A DNA stretch of 35,546 nt, from NCBI GenBank assembly GCA_903842505.1, contig CAIMMI010000058.1, forward strand, positions 1-35,546, in the 5' to 3' direction. Made by a program: the position numbers and the translations under genes. This document shows, piece after piece, positions 24,608 through 35,437 of the stretch. Source of the stretch: an uncultured Verrucomicrobiota bacterium. GTDB lineage: Bacteria > Verrucomicrobiota > Verrucomicrobiia > Limisphaerales > UBA9464. Within the stretch, counting starts at the first letter, position 1, and the number at the start of each line of letters is the position of its first letter. The notes beneath the pieces were generated by a model. The model had not been told where the DNA came from. It saw only the letters and a program-made list of their open reading frames with translations, and ran no database searches.

Positions 24608-25275
24608 CCGCGGCGAACCCGCCGCCTGCTCCAGCAGCCGAGGCCGAGGAACCCCGACTGTCGGAACTGCTTGGCCAGTTGATGCAGGGAACGGAGGGCG
24701 TGCTGACTCTCCAGCAGGTCGTGGACCGCACTGGCGGGCGGGGCAGCTATCTGCTGCTGATCTTCCTCTGCCTGCCCTTCACAACCCCGATTCCCCTCCC
24801 GGGGGTCAGTACGGTCTTCGGGGTGATGATCGGTTGGATCGCTCTCGCGGGAAGTGGAAGCCGTGGACTGCGACTTCCCGGTTGGCTGGGGCGGAAAAGC
24901 ATTTCCGTGGAACAGCAACAGTTGGTGCTCCGGGCGAGTCGTCGCTTGGTGCAATGGATCGAAAAGATGGTTCGACCGCGTCGGAGCCATTGGCTGGGTG
25001 GAGCGGTGAGCCGACGGGTGCACGGAATGCTCCTGGCCTTCCTCGCGTCGCTGCTGCTGCTGCCCTTGCCGGTTCCATTCACGAATTCCCTGCCGGGTTA
25101 TGGCATCATCCTCACCTCGACCTGCCTGATGGAGCGGGACGGGCGGATGATCTTCGTCGCGTATCTGGTGTCGTTTCTGGCAACCGCCTACGTTTTGGCG
25201 GCGTTGATCGGTGGAGCGGAGTTGATCCACATCGCGTGGGGCTGGCTGACCGGGCAGGGAGGACAAACGAGATGA
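24604..25275 (+). CDS. ExoD family membrane protein
   Basis: This 223-residue protein starts at ATG 24604, overlapping the terC stop; it also overlaps recJ by ATGA at its end. Features of the ExoD family are LSELLGQLMQ...VLTLQQVVDRTGGRGSYLLLIFLCLPFTTPIPLPGVSTVFG, the LRLPGWLGRK segment, and several membrane helices (about 57-85, 142-165, 170-185, 190-210). ExoD was first linked to exopolysaccharide production and alkali tolerance in Rhizobium; its activity is unknown. Pairing with a TerC/Alx protein is consistent with an alkaline or metal stress role, by inference. Confidence 0.85.
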   Translation: MTAANPPPAPAAEAEEPRLSELLGQLMQGTEGVLTLQQVVDRTGGRGSYLLLIFLCLPFTTPIPLPGVSTVFGVMIGWIALAGSGSRGLRLPGWLGRKSISVEQQQLVLRASRRLVQWIEKMVRPRRSHWLGGAVSRRVHGMLLAFLASLLLLPLPVPFTNSLPGYGIILTSTCLMERDGRMIFVAYLVSFLATAYVLAALIGGAELIHIAWGWLTGQGGQTR

Positions 25276-26990
25276 AGTATCGGTGGGAAATCGCGGCAGC
25301 GCGGCCCTTGGAGGGCCGTTTGCTCAAGGACGCTCTTGGCATCCGTGAACTGACCGCCGCATGCCTCGTCGAGCGTGGGTTCGTCGATCCCGCGGACGCC
25401 CGCCGCTTTCTGGATCCCCGCCTTCGTGACCTGGCGGATCCGTTCCGCCTGCCCCAGATGGACCGGGCAGTGGAACGGTTGCTCCAGGCCCGGGAGCGGT
25501 CCGAGCGGATCGTGCTCTTCGGCGACTACGACGTGGACGGAGTGACCTCGACGGCGCTGCTGAGCGACTTGTTTCGGAGTCTGGGATGGTTGGTGGAGCA
25601 GTACCTGCCTGACCGGTTCTCGGAAGGGTACGGATTGACTCAGGGTGCGGTCGAAAACTGCCATGCCCGTTACCCGGGCGGGCTCCTGCTGGCCGTCGAC
25701 TGTGGCTCGACGTCGCGCGGTCCGGTGAGTTGGCTGCGGGAGCGGGGGGTGGATACCCTTGTCCTCGACCATCACCAACCCGGCGATGCACCCGCGGAGC
25801 CCGTGGCGTTCGTCAACCCGCAGCTGGGCGAGTGGGATCGGGAACTCTGTTCCGCCGGTCTGGCGTTCAAGTTGGCGCACGCACTCCTGAAGGTCGGACG
25901 CGACCGCGGGCTTCCTGGGTTCGCCGAGTACGACCTTCGCGGCTCCCTCGACCTCGTCGCGCTTGGAACGATCGCCGATCTGGTCCCCCTGACAGGCGAG
26001 AACCGGATCCTCGCCAGCGTTGGCATCCAGCGGTTGGCCGCCTCAACGCGGCCGGGAGTCGTTGCACTGAGGGAGGTGGCAGGCGTCACCGACGTCGTAC
26101 GCGTGGAACAGGTGGGGTATCAGTTGGGGCCCCGACTGAATGCGGCCGGCCGGCTCGACTCGGCACGACGGGCCCTGGACCTGCTTCTGACCCCGGATGC
26201 CGCCAAGGCCAGGTCGCTGGCCACGGCTCTGGATACCTGCAATCGGGAACGCCAGGCCATCGAACGCCAGATGTCCGACGACGCCCTCGCTCAGGTCCGT
26301 GCGCGGTTCAATCCGGAGCGGGACTTCGCCATCGTTGAAGCACAGCCGCACTGGCACATCGGGGTCGTGGGGATCGTGGCTTCCCGCGTCCTGCGCGAGT
26401 TCCACCGACCCACGTTGATCATCGGATGTGAGGGCTCGGATTGGCGTGGGTCCGGCCGGAGCATCGCGGGCTTCGATCTGGCGGCAGCGCTCCGGGGCTG
26501 TGACGACCTCCTCCTGAAGCATGGCGGACATGCCATGGCAGCCGGTGTGACCGTCGAGCCCTCGCGCGTGGACGAGTTGCGTGAACGCTTGAACCGGATT
26601 GCGCAGCGGTCGTTGACACCGGAGCAACTCGTCCCCGCCCTGCGCATCGACGCCGAGGCGGTCCTTTCGGAAATGGATGAGGCCGCCCTCGCCGAGATTT
26701 CGCGGTTGGAGCCATTCGGGCAGGGCAATCCTGCCGTACAGCTCCGGATCCCCGGTCTGCGCCATGCCCGCCCGCCGCAACGGATCGGAAAGGAGCAGCA
26801 ACACTGGCGCTTCACCGTCACGGACGGGAAGGTCGAGCGGGAGTGCGTCTGGTGGAATGCCGGATCACGGATGGTACCGACCGGCGACTTCGAGCTCGCG
26901 GGAGTGCCGGAGTTGAATGAGTACGGTGGACGGCGGAGCGTGCGGATCAAGGTCCTCGACTGGCGTCCCGTCGAACCGTTGAAGCGTTGA
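25272..26990 (+). CDS. recJ: Single-stranded-DNA exonuclease RecJ
   Basis: This 572-residue protein matches the usual length of RecJ. The start, ATG 25272, lies in the ATGA overlap with exoD. DHH-phosphoesterase motifs are DYDVDG (residues 85-90), DCGS (143-146) and DHH (166-168). A DHHA1 domain follows, with GRSIAGFDLAAAL and GGHAMAAG (418-425), then the C-terminal OB-fold with LEPFGQGNP. RecJ degrades single-stranded DNA 5' to 3' in recombination and mismatch repair. Its translational coupling to two envelope genes is unusual but gives no functional hint. Confidence 0.97.
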   Translation: MKYRWEIAAARPLEGRLLKDALGIRELTAACLVERGFVDPADARRFLDPRLRDLADPFRLPQMDRAVERLLQARERSERIVLFGDYDVDGVTSTALLSDLFRSLGWLVEQYLPDRFSEGYGLTQGAVENCHARYPGGLLLAVDCGSTSRGPVSWLRERGVDTLVLDHHQPGDAPAEPVAFVNPQLGEWDRELCSAGLAFKLAHALLKVGRDRGLPGFAEYDLRGSLDLVALGTIADLVPLTGENRILASVGIQRLAASTRPGVVALREVAGVTDVVRVEQVGYQLGPRLNAAGRLDSARRALDLLLTPDAAKARSLATALDTCNRERQAIERQMSDDALAQVRARFNPERDFAIVEAQPHWHIGVVGIVASRVLREFHRPTLIIGCEGSDWRGSGRSIAGFDLAAALRGCDDLLLKHGGHAMAAGVTVEPSRVDELRERLNRIAQRSLTPEQLVPALRIDAEAVLSEMDEAALAEISRLEPFGQGNPAVQLRIPGLRHARPPQRIGKEQQHWRFTVTDGKVERECVWWNAGSRMVPTGDFELAGVPELNEYGGRRSVRIKVLDWRPVEPLKR

Positions 26991-27100
26991 ATCTTTGCCC
27001 ACCCCAGGCAGCGTGCGCTCCCTCCAAAGCCCACGAAGTGAGTTCAGGGGAGGAAAAACCTTTGGCCTTTCCCGACTGGCTGCGTTACCCCGTCGGGGTC

Positions 27101-27763
27101 ATGACTCAACGTCGGGCGCGCCTGAAGCGCGTGACCAAGGAAACCGCGATCCAGCTGGAACTCATCGTCGACGGGCGCGGCCAGTCGAAGATCCGGACCG
27201 GGGTGCCGTTCTTCGACCACATGCTCACGCTCTTCGCGAAGCATTCCACCTGTGATCTGAAGCTGACCTGCAAGGGGGACCTCGAGGTGGACGCCCACCA
27301 CACGGTCGAGGATTGCGGGATCGCCCTGGGGCAAGCCTTCCGGGAAGCGCTGGGTGACAAGCGCGGAATCCGTCGCTATGGCACAGGCTTTGATCCCCGG
27401 AACCCATTCACCGGGGAAGCCTATGTCCCGATGGACGAATGCCTCGGTCGATGCGTTATCGATTTCAGCGGACGCTCCTACATGGTCTGGAAAGGCCTGG
27501 ATCACCACTCCCAGCGCAAGATCACGGTCGAGGATCGGGACCAGGACATGTCGTCGTCCTTCCGGTTCGGCCTCGCCAAGGAGTTCTTTCAGGGCTTCAC
27601 GAACGAAGCCCGGTGCAACCTGCACCTCGAACTCCTCTACGGAGGCGAACCGCACCACGTCGTGGAGTGCCTTTTCAAGGCGTTTGCCCGCGCCGTGGAC
27701 TTCGCCTGCCAGCACGATCCTCGGATCGCGGGCGAGATTCCCAGCTCCAAGGGAGCCCTCTGA
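27101..27763 (+). CDS. hisB: Imidazoleglycerol-phosphate dehydratase HisB
   Basis: This 220-residue enzyme of histidine biosynthesis (EC 4.2.1.19) starts at ATG 27101; the frame extends upstream without similarity. Metal-binding motifs are VPFFDHML (35-42), DAHHTVED (64-71) and HHVVE in the second half, with YVPMDE and FSGRSYMV between. Compared with the common 195-200-residue form, there is an insertion after IRRYG (FDPRNPFTGE) and another around KGLDHHSQRKITVEDRDQDM. The gene stands alone; no other his genes are near. It is the one-domain bacterial type without the phosphatase domain. Confidence 0.95.
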   Translation: MTQRRARLKRVTKETAIQLELIVDGRGQSKIRTGVPFFDHMLTLFAKHSTCDLKLTCKGDLEVDAHHTVEDCGIALGQAFREALGDKRGIRRYGTGFDPRNPFTGEAYVPMDECLGRCVIDFSGRSYMVWKGLDHHSQRKITVEDRDQDMSSSFRFGLAKEFFQGFTNEARCNLHLELLYGGEPHHVVECLFKAFARAVDFACQHDPRIAGEIPSSKGAL

Positions 27764-27861
27764 GGGCATCAAGTTGCTCCAGTCCAATCAGATGAGGGCA
27801 TGTCACAAGACGGTGAATCCGGATTGGAAGGAAGCTGAATAGTTTCCACCCAGCGCCGTCC

Positions 27862-28470
27862 ATGCCCATGTCGTTGAAATCAGATTATCCCTCCGCATCG
27901 GATGAGCAGTTGGTGGCTTGGGCCAAGGACGGCGATACCGAGGCGTTCGAGGAACTGATCCACCGGCACCGGGACAAGATCTATGCCCGGGCGATGATCA
28001 TGATGCGCAACGAGGGAGACGCCGTCGATCTGTCCCAGGAAGCCTGGGTCAAGGCATGGCAACGGCTCCGCCAGTTCCAGGGCGAAAGCTCGTTTGCGAC
28101 CTGGATGACGCGGATCGTGATCAACCTCTGCCTCGACCAGATCCGCCGGCAGAAGCGAACCCGGGCCGAATCCATCGAGGAACTCGAAGAGGAATCCGGT
28201 GGCGTCGAACGGCAGATGCCGGTCGTCGAGAACAACCCCACGGAGGGTCTGGAAACCGAGGAACTGCGTCGCCGCATCGACGAAGCCATGGGGAAGCTGA
28301 CGGACGCCCACCGCACCGTGCTCGTGCTGCACGAGTTCGAGGGCCTGGAATACAAGGAGATCGCCAAGCGGGTGGGGATCTCGATCGGGACGGTCATGTC
28401 CCGCCTTTTTTACGCGCGGCGTCGGATGGCGACGCTGCTGCAAAGCCTCAAGCGGGAACGATCCGAATGA
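27862..28470 (+). CDS. ECF (RpoE-like) RNA polymerase sigma factor
   Basis: This 202-residue protein has sigma region 2 (about 14-95, with DEQLVAWAKDGDTEAFEEL, DAVDLSQEAWVKAWQRLRQF and SSFATWMTRIVINLCLDQIRR) and region 4 (about 140-195, LTDAHRTVLVLHEFEGLEYKEIAKRVGISIGTVMSRLFYARRRM). Region 3 is absent, as in the ECF class. A second in-frame ATG at 27868 is also possible. The next gene overlaps by ATGA and encodes a membrane protein of the anti-sigma type, the normal arrangement. Confidence 0.93.
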   Translation: MPMSLKSDYPSASDEQLVAWAKDGDTEAFEELIHRHRDKIYARAMIMMRNEGDAVDLSQEAWVKAWQRLRQFQGESSFATWMTRIVINLCLDQIRRQKRTRAESIEELEEESGGVERQMPVVENNPTEGLETEELRRRIDEAMGKLTDAHRTVLVLHEFEGLEYKEIAKRVGISIGTVMSRLFYARRRMATLLQSLKRERSE

Positions 28471-28919
28471 AAACGACCGAGTTCACCCTGGACCTCCAGG
28501 CTTACGTGGACGGAGAGCTGGATGCCAGCCACCGGGCCGAAGTGGAACGTGTGCTGGCCAGCGATGCCGAGGCGCGCGCCCTGGTGGAAGGTCTGCGCCA
28601 GTTGAGTGAGTTGGTACGGACCCACGAGCCGCTCGCACGCGTGCCTGAGTCCCGCGAGTTCTACTGGTCCCAGATCCAGCGCCGGATTGCCGCCGCAGAG
28701 GTTGCCGAGGGGCGCGAAGCCCGCCCGGCCTCCGGGGCTCTCAACTGGCTCCGCTGGCTCGCCCCAGCTCTGGGCGTTGCCGCCGTGGCCGTCTTCGTTG
28801 TCCTGCCGCGCCCCGGCGCGGAGACGCCAACACTGGCCAGCAATGGCCCGGTCGAAGATGCCGTGAGCATGACCTTCCGGTCCGACGCCGATGGCGTAAC
28901 CATCCACTGGATCAATTGA
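28467..28919 (+). CDS. Probable anti-sigma factor, single-pass membrane protein
   Basis: This 150-residue protein overlaps the sigma gene by four bases. The N-terminus (LQAYVDGELDASHRAEVERVLASDAEARALVEGL) has the helical layout of anti-sigma domains but lacks the HxxxCxxC zinc motif. One membrane helix lies at about 92-113 (LRWLAPALGVAAVAVFVVLP), leaving a ~35-residue periplasmic tail. It probably holds the sigma factor at the membrane; identity rests on position and layout. Confidence 0.82.
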   Translation: MKTTEFTLDLQAYVDGELDASHRAEVERVLASDAEARALVEGLRQLSELVRTHEPLARVPESREFYWSQIQRRIAAAEVAEGREARPASGALNWLRWLAPALGVAAVAVFVVLPRPGAETPTLASNGPVEDAVSMTFRSDADGVTIHWIN

Positions 28920-28969
28920 TCCCTTGATTTCCTGACGAAGTTCCTTAGACCCGAATCGCGACTCCTGCC

Positions 28970-29473
28970 ATGACTCCCTCCATCCGAGTGCCCCGCTGGC
29001 TCGCGTTCCTGTTGTTGATCGGTCTGCCCGTCTGGGGCGCCACGCTGCGTGCTGCCGAGGCCCACTATCAGGTGCAGTTGGTCTGGGGCACCGACGATCC
29101 CAACGCGAAGTCCGGGGACATGAAGGTCCTGGCCCCTGAGATCCGGGAACGGTTGAGGCAGTTGCGTTGGAAGAGCTACTTCGTGGTGAAGTCGGAGGTG
29201 GCCAGCATCCCGGCGAAGGAGTCGAAGCGGGTGACCTTGAGCGATCGTTGCGCGGTCGAACTGAAGGAACTGCCGAATGGCCACCTCGAGGTCAAGATGT
29301 TCAGCCTGAAGCCGGGGAGTGATTCGAAGGAAGTGGCGAGCAAGACCATGTCCTTGAAGGAACTGGTGGAAGGAAAGCTGATCATCTACGCCGGCGATTC
29401 CAAGGATCGGTGGGATGACGCCTGGTTGGTGATTGTCGGCGGGGACAAGCCGGCGGCTCCGGCGAAGCCCTGA
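28970..29473 (+). CDS. Secreted protein of unknown function
   Basis: This 167-residue protein has a signal peptide (RWLAFLLLIGLPVWGATLRA, cleavage near AAEA) and a mature part with alternating strands: YQVQLVWGTDD, WKSYFVVKSEVASI, LSDRCAVELKEL, HLEVKMFSL, LIIYAGDSK, DAWLVIVGG. No known domain was recognised; it looks like a small periplasmic beta protein. It starts 50 bases after the anti-sigma gene on the same strand and may be part of that operon or a target of the sigma factor. Confidence 0.75.
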   Translation: MTPSIRVPRWLAFLLLIGLPVWGATLRAAEAHYQVQLVWGTDDPNAKSGDMKVLAPEIRERLRQLRWKSYFVVKSEVASIPAKESKRVTLSDRCAVELKELPNGHLEVKMFSLKPGSDSKEVASKTMSLKELVEGKLIIYAGDSKDRWDDAWLVIVGGDKPAAPAKP

Positions 29474-29583
29474 TCCGGGCGAGTCGGGGTGCCCGACGAA
29501 GTGGATTCTCCCACCCTCGGGAGCCGGGTTCCGGGAGGTCCCTTCCCATCGCATCCGGGCTGTGTTGGAGGCCTAGTTTGCGA

Positions 29584-32193
<2,610 letters not shown>

Positions 32194-32247
32194 TCCGGCG
32201 CAGTCCCATCCGTTCCACCTTCAGCTCAGTCACTTTCCTCCGAATCC

Positions 32248-34881
32248 ATGGCCGACGAAATCATTCCACAAGGCGGCGCCGGAACACCGGCGTACGCTGC
32301 CAACGAAAAGATCGGCAAGATCAACGTCGCGGACGAGATCAAGAACTCGTTCCTCGACTACTCGATGTCCGTGATCATCTCGCGGGCGCTGCCAGACGTC
32401 CGCGACGGTCTCAAGCCTTCCCAACGGCGCACGCTGTTCGCGATGCACGAACTCGGCGTGATGCCGAACCGCAAGCACCTGAAGTGCGCGCGTATCGTGG
32501 GCGAGACGATCGGTAAGTACCACCCGCACGGTGACCAGGCCGTCTACTCGACGCTGGTCCACATGGCGCAACCCTGGGCGATGCGCGAGCGGTTGGTGGA
32601 TGGACAGGGCAACTTCGGTTCCGTCGAGGGCGATCCCCCCGCGGCCATGCGTTATACCGAGGCCCGGTTGACGCACCTGGGCGCGGTCCTGATGCAGGAC
32701 ATGGATCAGGAGACCGTCGATTTTGCACCGAACTACGACGAGTCGATGCACGAGCCGGTCGTTTTCCCGGCCGCCTTCCCGAACCTGATCGTCAACGGCG
32801 GCACCGGTATCGCCGTCGGCATGGCCACCAACATGGCCCCGCACAATCTCGGCGAGACGATCGACGCCGTCTGCGCCCAGATCGACAATCCGAACATCAC
32901 GATCCCGCAGTTGATGCGGTTCATGAAGGGTCCAGATTTCCCGACGGGTTGCATGGTCTGCGGGATGGAGGGCATCAAGCAGTACTTCACCACCGGTCGC
33001 GGCTCGGTGAAGATCCGGGGCAAGGTTGGGGTCGAGCAGTTGAAGGGCAACCGTGAGCAATTGGTCATCACGGAGATTCCCTACAACGTGAACCGCGCGA
33101 CGCTGGTCGAGAAGATCGCTGACCTCGTCAACGAGCGGACACCGGGCTTCACCGAGATCACGGCGATCCGCGATGAGTCGGACGAGAACACCCGGGTGGT
33201 GGTCGAGTTGAAGCGCGACGCCATCCCGAAGGTGGTGATCAACAACCTCTACAAGCACACCCAGCTTGAGACGAGTTTCTCGGTCAACGCCCTGGCCATT
33301 GATCGCGGTCGTCCCAAGACGCTCAATCTCAAGGACCTGATCAACTGCTACGTCGAGCATCGCCGCGAGGTGATCCTGCGGCGGACCCGCTATCAGCTGA
33401 AGAAGGCGGAGGAACGGGCCGAGATCCTCGAAGGTTACATCTGCGCCCTGCGCAATCTCGACGAGTTCATCCGCATCATCCGGAATTCCAAGAACCGGGA
33501 TGAGGCTCGCGTGAAGTTGCTGGCCTTCGAATGGACGAAATCACAGGTCGAACGGTGGGGCATCTTCCTCCGTTCCGAGGGCCGCCTGGTCGACGGCCGC
33601 TATTCGCTCACCGAACGTCAGGTCGACGCCATCCTTGAACTCCGCCTCTACCAGCTGACCGGTCTCGAAATCGACAAGGTCGAGGCCGAGTACAAGGAGT
33701 TGATGGAGCGGATCAAGGACCTGATGGACATCCTCGCCCGCGAAGCCCGCGTGCTGGCGATCATCAAGGCCGAGCTCAAGCAGATCCGGGACAAGCACGC
33801 CACCCCGCGACTCACCCAGATCGTTCCCGACGAAGGCGACATCGCCATCGAGGACCTGATCGCCAACGAAGGCGTCATCGTGACGCTGACGCACAACGGG
33901 CTGATCAAGCGGACCAACGTCGCCTCCTACCGCTCCCAGAAGCGCGGCGGCAAGGGCGTCATTGGCATGTCCACCCGCGAGGCGGCGACCCCCGAGGACG
34001 CGGACTTCATCGAGCGCCTCTTTACCGCGTCCACGCACGACTACCTCATGTTCTTCACGAACCTGGGTCGCGTTTACGTGGAGCGGGTCCACGAAATCCC
34101 GGACATGGGTCGTGCGGCCAAGGGACGTTCCATTGCCAACCTGCTGGAACTCCGCGCCGACGAAAAGATTCAGGCGCTGGTCCGGGTCGGAGCCAAGTAT
34201 GGCGCCAACAAGGAGGAGCAGACCTGGCAGCAGACGAATGAGCTGTTCTTCGTCACCCGCCAGGGAACGGTGAAACGCACCGCCCTCTCGGATTTCCAGA
34301 ACGTCCGCAAGGGCGGCATCATCGCCATCAACATCGAGGCGACCGATGCCTTGGTGGATGTGAAGCTGACCTCCGGCAACAACGAGGTGGTCATCATCAC
34401 CCGCGAAGGCATGAGCATCCGCTTCCACGAGGAGGGCGTCCGCTCCATGGGCCGCTCGGCCACCGGCGTGAAGGGGATCGAACTGGAGAAGGCCGACGCC
34501 GTCGTCGCACTGGCCATCATGGACCCGAACGCCTCGCTCCTCGTTGCCGGCGAGAACGGCATCGGCAAGCGCACGGAGTTCGAGGAGTACCGGATCCAGT
34601 CCCGCGGCGGAAAGGGCATCATCACGATGAAGACCGGCGAGAAGACCGGGGCCGTCGTGGGAGCCCTGACCGTGCTCGACGGCGACGAACTCATGCTCAT
34701 CACCGTCGGCGGCCAGATGGTCCGTATCCCGGTGAAGGGAATCCGCGAGGCGGGCCGGAATACGATGGGCGTGAAGCTCATCGACCTCGCTCCGAAGGAT
34801 CGGTTGCAGGCAATCGCGCCGGTCATCTCCGAAGGTCAGGAGGACGATGCCGTCGGCGAGCCCGGGTTGCCCATTGGGTGA
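32248..34881 (+). CDS. gyrA: DNA gyrase subunit A
   Basis: This 877-residue protein has the winged-helix/tower breakage domain with catalytic Tyr136 in AAMRYTEARL. Six C-terminal pinwheel blades follow, including the GyrA box QKRGGKG (564-570), which marks it as gyrase rather than topoisomerase IV. The quinolone-determining region reads GKYHPHGDQAVYSTLV: Gln97 and Ser101 sit where Escherichia coli has Ser83 and Asp87. The tail is short and mildly acidic. It forms the A2B2 enzyme with the preceding gyrB product, and the gene pair is closed by a strong terminator. Confidence 0.97.
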   Translation: MADEIIPQGGAGTPAYAANEKIGKINVADEIKNSFLDYSMSVIISRALPDVRDGLKPSQRRTLFAMHELGVMPNRKHLKCARIVGETIGKYHPHGDQAVYSTLVHMAQPWAMRERLVDGQGNFGSVEGDPPAAMRYTEARLTHLGAVLMQDMDQETVDFAPNYDESMHEPVVFPAAFPNLIVNGGTGIAVGMATNMAPHNLGETIDAVCAQIDNPNITIPQLMRFMKGPDFPTGCMVCGMEGIKQYFTTGRGSVKIRGKVGVEQLKGNREQLVITEIPYNVNRATLVEKIADLVNERTPGFTEITAIRDESDENTRVVVELKRDAIPKVVINNLYKHTQLETSFSVNALAIDRGRPKTLNLKDLINCYVEHRREVILRRTRYQLKKAEERAEILEGYICALRNLDEFIRIIRNSKNRDEARVKLLAFEWTKSQVERWGIFLRSEGRLVDGRYSLTERQVDAILELRLYQLTGLEIDKVEAEYKELMERIKDLMDILAREARVLAIIKAELKQIRDKHATPRLTQIVPDEGDIAIEDLIANEGVIVTLTHNGLIKRTNVASYRSQKRGGKGVIGMSTREAATPEDADFIERLFTASTHDYLMFFTNLGRVYVERVHEIPDMGRAAKGRSIANLLELRADEKIQALVRVGAKYGANKEEQTWQQTNELFFVTRQGTVKRTALSDFQNVRKGGIIAINIEATDALVDVKLTSGNNEVVIITREGMSIRFHEEGVRSMGRSATGVKGIELEKADAVVALAIMDPNASLLVAGENGIGKRTEFEEYRIQSRGGKGIITMKTGEKTGAVVGALTVLDGDELMLITVGGQMVRIPVKGIREAGRNTMGVKLIDLAPKDRLQAIAPVISEGQEDDAVGEPGLPIG

Positions 34882-34921
34882 TTTCGGGGCGCAACCGGTG
34901 CGGAGTATTGGAAGAAGATAG

Positions 34922-34948
34922 CCCAGCGCGTGAGCGCTGGGTTTTTTG
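34922..34948 (+). terminator. Terminator of gyrBA
   Basis: A perfect 8-bp stem (CCCAGCGC 34922-34929, GCGCTGGG 34934-34941) with a GTGA loop is followed by six Ts. It begins 41 bases after the gyrA stop and is the clearest intrinsic terminator in the window. Confidence 0.92.
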
Positions 34949-35010
34949 TGTGGAAAGGGCACGAGTCCCGGGAAGCTTCCCGACTTATTCGGGCCCTCAG
35001 TGGAACGCGT

Positions 35011-35364
35011 CTAATCCTTCCCTCTTCTGGGAAGGTATAGGTCCTGGGTGGTGGCGTGGGGCACCGACAGACCGGCGAGGGATTCCATGAGTCGCTCCAC
35101 CTGTGGCTCCGGGAGTCCGTAGCGTAGGAGGAAGCGATCACGGAATATCCGAGTGAATGCCCACCGGAGGTCTTGCTCATCTCGAGCCAGCGTCTCTACC
35201 AATGGGGCATAGACCTCCTTCCCAGGTCCCTCGGACATCGACTTCTGAAGTCCTTTGAGGAAGTCAGACATCTCGCTGGTGCAGGCAACGAAGCGGAAGC
35301 ACTCCAGCAAACATTCGCTGCCTGGATCGATTTCGAGACCCGAGTCCGCCAACGCCGACCGCAC
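35011..35364 (-). CDS. Hypothetical protein, possibly 5'-truncated
   Basis: From the GTG at 35364 this would be a 117-residue, soluble, mostly helical protein (DFLKGLQKSM, VYAPLVETLARDEQDLRWAFTRIFRDRFLLRYGLPEPQVERLMESLAGLS). The same frame is open upstream to a stop at 35422-35424 and still reads like protein (LAELYARNESIPGFKEV), but that part contains no ATG, GTG or TTG. AAGGAGG at about 35363-35369 directly abuts the GTG; it would suit the in-frame TTG at 35352 better. It may therefore be a gene with an internal start or the remnant of a longer one. No family was recognised. Base use is less GC-rich than in the neighbours. Confidence 0.5.
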   Translation of the reverse strand: MRSALADSGLEIDPGSECLLECFRFVACTSEMSDFLKGLQKSMSEGPGKEVYAPLVETLARDEQDLRWAFTRIFRDRFLLRYGLPEPQVERLMESLAGLSVPHATTQDLYLPRRGKD

Positions 35365-35437
35365 CTCCTTGAATCCGGGAATGGATTCGTTTCTGGCATA
35401 GAGCTCTGCTAGTGTAGTGTCTCAGAAACAGCTGGAG

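Noticed and set aside
27755-27767. GCCCT-CTG-AGGGC hairpin at the hisB stop codon
   Set aside because: Only five pairs, overlaps the coding end, and no T-run follows.
35016-35035. CCTTCCC-TCTTCT-GGGAAGG hairpin at the end of the right-hand minus gene
   Set aside because: It overlaps the last codons and lacks a T-run on either strand; called neither terminator nor repeat.
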